A DNA stretch of 64,000 bases, from contig CM050648.1 of assembly GCA_027574665.1 (NCBI GenBank), positions 67,287,363 through 67,351,362 on the forward strand, in the 5' to 3' direction. Below the pieces are notes generated by a model. That model worked only from the letters and a program-made list of their open reading frames with translations, was not told where the DNA came from and made no database searches. The translations under genes and the position numbers were made by a program. This DNA is from Rhynochetos jubatus. Its lineage: Eukaryota > Chordata > Aves > Eurypygiformes > Rhynochetidae. This document shows, in pieces, positions 57,901-64,000 of the stretch (position 1 is its first letter; each line of letters begins with the position of its first letter).

Positions 57901-59058
57901 TTATGAATTAAAATTTGTTATGGCAGGTTTTTCAATACAAGGCCTATCATGGCTGAATTCCTCTAAGTCATAATTTTATCCAGACATGTTTAAGATATTA
58001 TTCTGTAGCAAGTATGTAAATCTTTAAAATCTATTTTTCAAATACTAAAATAAAAAATAAAGCACTAAACCCGAAGGTCCAGGAGATAAAGGAGCTTATG
58101 ATTATCTGCATGCTCTTGGGTCAAATTTATTTTACAGTTATGCCAGTATTCCTTAACTCACTTATCTTCAGGATTTGTGAATCTTAATCTATCACTTTTT
58201 TTTCCCTTAAACTAATATTTCACATTCAATTAACCTAATCTTGAAACAGAACACTGTAGACTATACATTTTCTTAAATTACTGTTTATGATCCTTTATTC
58301 GTGTTCCTTTTATGCACACTCTCTGTTACTGTTGGCATTTGCATAGTTCATGGTGTGCAGCAAGTTCCTCCTTCTTCACTTCAGCGTGATGTAGTTAAAC
58401 TGCTTATTTTCACATGCCTGGAATTTTTTGGCTCTGTATACCCATATTAATTTAACTGGCCAATTAGTTGTTATTAAAATATTTTAAAAGAACATACAAC
58501 AACATATGCACAACAAATTATTTCTTTCCACAATTTTATTAACATTTTTGTAGGTAGTTTCCAGTTTCTCACCTCCTTTTCCCACCAAGAGAGATTCTCC
58601 AAGTTTAGGAATACAGTCTGCATGTTACATTCATGGCCCCACTATGGTTCCTTGAATTCCTATAAGCTATGTTGAGAACATGGAAAAAACAGGCTGAACT
58701 AATGAAATCTTAGATCGCTTTCTTGTCTCATTCTAACATTCGGAGTTGATGCCACCCTTACAACATGATAGATTCAGATCATCCCTGACAACAGTCTGGT
58801 GCTCCAGGAGTTTTCAATAGGGGTTGAGAGATTATTATCAGATTTAATTGCCCGACTAAGTGCACAAGCAACATATTATAAGGGCTGCAATGCCATGTAT
58901 TTAATCATCTCCTTTATTTTTGGTCGTCTCTAACCATGTACCACATGTTGTTCACAAAGACAATTCTGGAAAGGTCAAATTAGAAGTGGTCTTTAATACT
59001 GAGTTTTTAACTGTCAGTTTGTGGCAAAAATAGCAGCTTCGGTTTGTGTCTGTAGATC

Positions 59059-59080
59059 TTTTTTTTTTTTTTTTTTTTTT
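59059..59080 (+). repeat. T22 homopolymer
   Basis: Twenty-two uninterrupted thymines, which could be the reversed tail of a minus-strand retroposed copy, but no such body was recognised. Confidence 0.9.
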
Positions 59081-59852
59081 AATCTGTGGTTCAGATTCCC
59101 AGATAATATATCAATGGAGAACTAATTTAAAACCAAAAGTGCTAAATAATCTAGCCAGTCCTTCACAATTTTCCCTGACCAGTTCAGTTCTGCAGTACCA
59201 CGAACAAAAGAAGTCCTTTAAATACACAACCATACTGCTACCACATGTCTCATTGTTTCCCAGTATACTTGCACCTCTTCTTGGAATTAACCTATGGTAG
59301 GTATAGTGGTGTTCAGACAGGAAAGAGGTAATGGACTGAAAGGCTGCAAATAGTTAGGTCTCTGTGTTTGTGTATCAGTAAATAGGAATTATTTACCTTG
59401 CTAAATCTTTGTCTAATGGTAATAACATATTTGAGATAAGAAATTTACAAAATAAATATTTTCACAGATGGAAGAAAAGAACTTCAGACACAAGTAACAA
59501 AATATCAGAATGGTCTTCAACTTTTTCTCTCCATAAGTCTGCTCCGTTCTTTCCTGCATTAAGAAATAAAAAATAAAGCAACAAAAAAAAAATATCCTGA
59601 AAACACATTTTTCAATAAAGAAACAGTCCTAAAGAGGAGTCAACATTAAATCTGTATTGAAAGAGAAGGAACAGTACAGTAGCTGAGAATCTGGCCTAAA
59701 GTTTGCACATAAAATAAAGATAATAGAAAAATCTCCATGTTTACTTCATGGGTTTACATATTTATATTTAGTGCCATAGATAAGGCACGTCCAACCTTTA
59801 AATCATTGGAAGACAAGAATGTACAATGTCAGAGTGCTTTTAAGTTTGGTGG

Positions 59853-59887
59853 GGGTTTTTTTTTGTTGTTTGTTTTTTTTTTTTTTT
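59853..59887 (+). repeat. T-rich simple stretch
   Basis: T-runs with G interruptions, the last about 15 bases long. Confidence 0.8.
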
Positions 59888-60259
59888 CTTCTGGAAATAT
59901 TACAAGTATTGAGATTCGCATTTTATTTCCGGAAATGAAAAGAGGAGCATATCTTGTCTAAGGTTTCTTTTTTTACCTCTGTGGGACAGCTGACTGATTG
60001 CCAACAATCTCAAGGTCAGGGTCCTGCAAAAATTAAAATTTCCGAATGCAAGAACAGTGACTGTAATTGCCACTGTGACTGTGTTTTACCTTTAAAAAGG
60101 ATAGTGTGTCAATAGAGTGAAAAACAAGCCATATTGCCTCAGCACTGGCCAGTCAATGAGATTCTCTTAAATATTGATTCCAAAAGTATAGTCCTCTGCT
60201 CCCTTGCTGCTAATATATATAGGTAAAGAACATATTTCTAGATGTCTTTTTATATCTCC

Positions 60260-61020
60260 AGGCTCTTCCACTGTAGAGGAGAACGGAAGCTCAAAACTGC
60301 TTTATAGAGCAGAGGCTCTACAGAGCCCAGAGGCAACAAAAATATACAAATGCTTTTCCACTGAAGCTGTTGCTGTCCAGGGAATTTCCATGATGACAAA
60401 TGGAAAGGTGGTATACACAATTAAGAGCCAGGTGGAAGGGAGCCAGCGAGGTGTTCTCTATATCAGGTGTACCATGAACCAGCAAAGCTGAGTGTGGAAG
60501 GAGGTAATCCTGTGAACTAAGTGGGTGCGGACTGCTGGTGGGAAACTGGATGTGACTGAGTGGTTGCATGATGGCCAAGCACTCTTTACCCCAAAACAGT
60601 TCCTTACCACTTCCAGCCCACACCGACAAGCACAGAGGAGAGCTGTAAGTGTTTGGAAACCCCTCCTGAGCTGCTACCACCTTCTTCTGCCTGGCCCAGC
60701 CTGGCAGTTCCCAGACAATGGATATTGGTGGCAGGTCTCAGGGTATCCAGCAATGCCATTAGCTGCTGCTGCTCCCAGAAGCTAGCTGGGTCCCTGCATG
60801 CAATCAGCACCAGCTCCTTCACCAGGAACACTTCTCCTCGCATGGAAACACTGACACAAAAGAAGATGATATGGGCTGGCTGCGCCCACCATGGACTACA
60901 CGGACCATGCACGTATTTGGGACACAGAGGCAGCAGATTTGTCACTAATACAAAACTGACCAGCCAGAAGAGTCCGAAAAGGCTTAACTTCACCTCCAGG
61001 CTGAAAGCACGTTAAGTGAT
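60260..61020. other. GC-richer patch with overlapping open frames
   Basis: The patch is visibly GC-richer than the flanks. On the plus strand a frame stays open from 60204 to a stop at 60491 (95 codons). An acceptor-like TTTTTATATCTCCAG ends at 60261, after which it encodes text such as SSTVEENGSSKLLYRAEALQ. A second plus frame runs 60653-61015. On the minus strand, frames of 120 (60680-60318) and 129 codons (60993-60604) are open; the latter starts with a hydrophobic stretch but at GTG, not ATG. Multiple overlapping frames in a GC-rich patch can arise by chance. I do not recognise any product. It may be a non-coding RNA exon, an eroded gene, or an unclassified repeat. Confidence 0.3.
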
Positions 61021-61189
61021 GGAGCACAGACGGTGCATGCAGGGCCATGCAGAGCTGTTTCAGAACAGGTGAATACACTTGTTTGTTAACCATCCAATTA
61101 CTTCTGGCAATGTTGTAATGCATTTTTATACTGTTCTTGTGTTAAAGAAAGCTTTCAGTCTGATAAGTTATAACATCACACCTGTGTAA
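61021..61189. other. Unique sequence, nothing recognised
   Basis: A short stretch between the GC-richer patch and the motif-rich block. No repeat or gene signal was seen. Confidence 0.5.
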
Positions 61190-61450
61190 ACATGAGGTAT
61201 GATGCCATAAGCTTTACTTACAATTACAGTTGTTTTTCTTAAATTACATGCAGCATAATCCACAATAAGACACTTCATTGTTGGCGGTTATTACAGATGT
61301 ATCTCTGAAAGGGCTGATTGCTTAATTACACCTCTTATTATGACTATTCTGGCAAATTTCTAAAAAGAATCTCTAACAAAGAACCGGATGAATGTTTCCT
61401 CTGTATTCTTCAGTTAAGGTTTGATTGTTCAACCTTTAGATTTATTAAAG
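61190..61450. promoter_or_regulatory. Possible conserved non-coding element
   Basis: A repeat-free block dense in homeodomain-like and related motifs (CTTACAATTAC, TTAAATTACATG, GCTTAATTACACC, CCACAATAAG) with one CpG-bearing TTGGCGG. It resembles a vertebrate regulatory element by composition only. Confidence 0.28.
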
Positions 61451-62539
61451 TCAATCAGTTCAGCTCCTATTTTCTATTCAGTGTAATTTGACTTCAGGCA
61501 AGTTTCACTTATGTGGTATTTAATCCAAATAAATAATATTATTCCAAACCCTCTCGCTTCCTATTGCACAACATTGTTAAACAACTGTCTTCGAAAACTC
61601 CAGTCCTTAACTATGACAAGCCTCAATGTTAACATGTTATTGTTAGCATTTGTAGTGAATTGCCTTTCTCACTCATAAATATTTGAGTTAAATATTAAAC
61701 ACATATTTTTTCTGAAAATAACTCTTCAGGTAGTTTTTACTCCTTAAGCACAGAGACCTTCCAATTTGGTGAATGGAAATTTCAACAGATAAGCAAGTGA
61801 GGATTTGGGTCCCTGCAAAAATGATACCAAGTTTATAGGTACCTGAATTTGCTCTTTTTACCTGAAGCCTAATAAAAATGTCATAATCTATATAAAGAAA
61901 ATGGCACACAATTTAGAAGATAAGAATTAATTTTTCTCTCTACTTTTCTATTATTTTCTAATTAGATCATTCTTACTTTCCATGAATAAAAGTAGAAATT
62001 GTATTTAAGCATTTCAAAACTATTATTTCCTTGATTTGATTTCATCGGGATATTTAGTAGCTAGATTATTTCAGTGAAACTACTTCCAATTCCTGAATTT
62101 ATTCAGACATCTGCATCTTTTCAGAATCAAGGTTAGAGCAGAAATATATTTTACCTATTCTGGAGAAAAGACAGCTTTGATGGGAATATTCATGAGTGCT
62201 TCTTCCAAATGAAGGCCTAAAAAAATAACAAGTAGTCTACTTGAAACTTCCTACTCAACTAATAATATTTACTCTTTTCCTTCTACAACCTTAGTAAATT
62301 TCAAGAATTTGCGAAATACTCAAATAATATCAATTTAAATGCTTGTCGTTATTGATTTGGTCTTACTCAGAACTGTATGTATGCAGAAGTCATACTGCAA
62401 TGAATTAGTTGTCTAGAAGCAGCCACTATGTCTCTTAAACTGTGTCTTTGGGTGAATTCCATCTTTTGTTTTTCTAAAGCTATAAATTGGAGATGGTTAA
62501 ATTCAGCTGGACAAGACCCCAATCAGCATGAACTAACCT
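61451..62539. other. Unique AT-rich sequence, no gene seen
   Basis: No repeat family or plausible exon was recognised. A 73-codon minus frame (61688-61909) has no recognisable feature. Confidence 0.5.
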
Positions 62540-62608
62540 TGAAGTTAGCCCTGCTTAGAGCAGGAGGCTGGACTAGCTGAAGTCTCTCCCAACACAAATG
62601 ACTACATA
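62540..62608 (+). mobile_element. Old CR1 LINE 3' tail fragment
   Basis: TTAGCCCTGCTTAGAGCAGG, then AGGCTGGACTAGCTGAAGTC, then TCTCCCAACACAAATGACTAC follows the order of the CR1 3' end ('gccctgctttgagcaggggttggactagatgacctc...cttccaacctaaatgattcta'). Only about 70 diverged bases remain. Confidence 0.7.
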
Positions 62609-64000
62609 ATTTAAGACGAAATTTAGTATGGGTTGAATATAAGAAGGACTACAGGTACCAGGGCCCAAATAAGCTATGGCAGAAGGAGGGAAAACATGGC
62701 TTCCTGTTACTGAACAATAACCTCATTATATGCAAAGCTGCTTAGGAATGACATAAACCAGAAACCAGCCAAAACGAATATGAAAATGGTAACTGCAGTA
62801 ACTGCAAACCCACTCCTGGACTAGAGAATCCATCAGCATGTGTGCCCTCCTCATCCAGGGACTCTCGATAATAAGGACAGAATATACTTTTTAATGCAGT
62901 CAGGTTTTATGCACTTTATTTTAGAATTACCAAAAAGGTAAAAACAAACAGGCAAAACTCAAGCCAATTAACTGCTCCAAGTTAAACCTCTGTAACTGTG
63001 AAAGCGATAGCACGTATCACACAGCAGAAATGGATCCAAAAAGTTAAAAGAAATCCTTCTTAAAATACACATGACAAAGTAACGCTGACATTATTCACCA
63101 ACATCCAGAGCTGTTAGGAACATCGCCAATAGCTACCATGGTTCATAATACAATGATGCATTTTCCTATGGCAAGGCAAATAATTTCCCAGGCAGCTGAA
63201 ATAAAGTGTTGACTCTTCTTGAAAATTAATTAGCACAGAAACACAACAGAAAAAAATGAAAGGCTTCTTGTTCCTAAAGGTTATTCTGTAAGGAAATAAA
63301 TCATATGAAGGTATGAAGTGTGCTCTCCCGTACTTTATGATTAAGTGCTTAGAATATAGAGAGTCTCTAAGCCTCAGCTTTTGCTAGGAAGTTCACATCA
63401 AAGGTGAATTAAGTCTTTATTATAAATACATGGTAAAATATAGAAAGCAGAACTGCTTTAAGTTGGGAGATCCTCTGGTTTCAGTAGAAAGACCTTTCTT
63501 TCTTTTTATCGACTCATTTTACAAGCGATGTCCCAAATTTATGCTAAGAACATTTTCATGAAGCTTTTGCTCTCCTCTTGGCAGAAGGCCTTGAAATTTG
63601 TGTCAAATAAATTAGAACTAATGTCTTTGGCTAAAAAGAGGAGCCTGTTAAAGGGCAGTAGTAATCAAGACAAGATAATCATTTATCTGTGATTTTGTGG
63701 GTATTAGTCTAATATCCTGTCTATTCACAGCATGTCAAAGATAAGAGCAGTCACCGGTTTACTGTTTTTCTGCCCTCTCCTTCCTCCCTCCCTTCATCCC
63801 TCAGGCCTTGGGAGATAAAAGATAAAAAACACATATTAGGCCAATTGCAATAATATTCCACTAAAAGGGATACACTGTTACTATTATAAATTAATGCTTT
63901 AAAACTTCAGACTAAAAGAAACTACTATTAGATGACAATCTGTCCCTCAGATAATTATGCACGTGAGTAACTCTGCTCTCTGAAGAGTTTATACGATTTA
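62609..64000. other. Unique AT-rich sequence, possibly partly conserved
   Basis: No gene or repeat was recognised. The last 800 bases are repeat-free and contain motif-rich text (GAAAATTAATTAGC, GGCCAATTGCAATAATATTCC, GATAATTATGCACGTGAG) of the kind seen in conserved non-coding elements. A pyrimidine-rich stretch lies at about 63773-63803. Confidence 0.45.

Larger units (their letters stand above)
57901..60259. other. Unique AT-rich sequence, no gene seen
   Basis: No repeat family was recognised. It contains two T-runs. Frames at 59046-59300 and 59737-59961 begin in or span those T-runs and are composition artefacts. Confidence 0.5.

Noticed and set aside
59046-59300. 84-codon frame with a poly-Phe start
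   Set aside because: It begins in a T22 run, so the frame is a composition artefact.
1-64000. Any operon, CRISPR array, tRNA, rRNA or multi-gene defence-type system
   Set aside because: The window is vertebrate non-coding DNA. No clustered short direct repeats with spacers, no cloverleaf-type sequence and no adjacent co-oriented genes were seen.

Overview
This is a 64 kb piece of avian nuclear DNA that looks like a gene-poor, AT-rich intergenic or long intronic stretch. I found no complete cellular protein-coding gene and no rRNA, tRNA or CRISPR. The bird assignment rests on the repeats. Most recognisable mobile DNA is CR1 LINE, including 3' ends with the typical pyrimidine-rich tail and short terminal ATTCTATG-like octamers. 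There are also three solo LTRs of a family whose 3' end (GGAGTTAAACCACGACA) I know from bird genomes. No L1, Alu or other mammalian-type elements are visible. I cannot name the species or the locus. Family assignments come from memory of repeat consensus sequences, not from a search.

Layout. 1-1,120 holds solo LTR copy A (+). 3.4-5.8 kb holds small old CR1 pieces, two of them (3446-3581 and 5155-5830) apparently internally deleted. 8.3-10.7 kb has an old CR1 3' end, a strong G-quadruplex motif and an approximately 1 kb very old L3/CR1-like LINE (-). 10.7-18.5 kb is unique sequence with a long A-run and a second strong G-quadruplex motif near 17.74 kb. 18.55-20.27 kb is the best preserved CR1 (+), with most of the reverse-transcriptase region but disabled by a stop and a frameshift. 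20.3-27.7 kb is unique, with one short exon-like segment at 26,470-26,524.

27.66-28.04 kb (+) and 29.90-31.21 kb (-) are two related, fairly young CR1 copies in inverted orientation; a third tail of the same type lies at 36.97 kb. 36.4-36.96 kb looks like a non-coding regulatory block. 38.95-39.75 kb (-) and 40.45-41.20 kb (+) are LTR copies B and C, a head-to-head inverted pair 0.7 kb apart; B has a perfect 5-bp target-site duplication. 51.4-52.9 kb (+) and 55.35-56.27 kb (-) are old CR1 copies. 57.19-57.9 kb and 61.2-61.45 kb resemble conserved non-coding elements, the former with a long imperfect palindrome. 60.26-61.02 kb is a GC-richer patch with open frames on both strands.

Nothing here forms an operon or a multi-gene system. 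What can be read is a history of LINE and retroviral insertions around sequence that may be regulatory. I did not find a convincing undescribed system. The most checkable leads are the inverted LTR pair, the internally deleted CR1 copies, the G-quadruplex motifs, the palindromes, the exon-like segment and the 60.3-61.0 kb patch.
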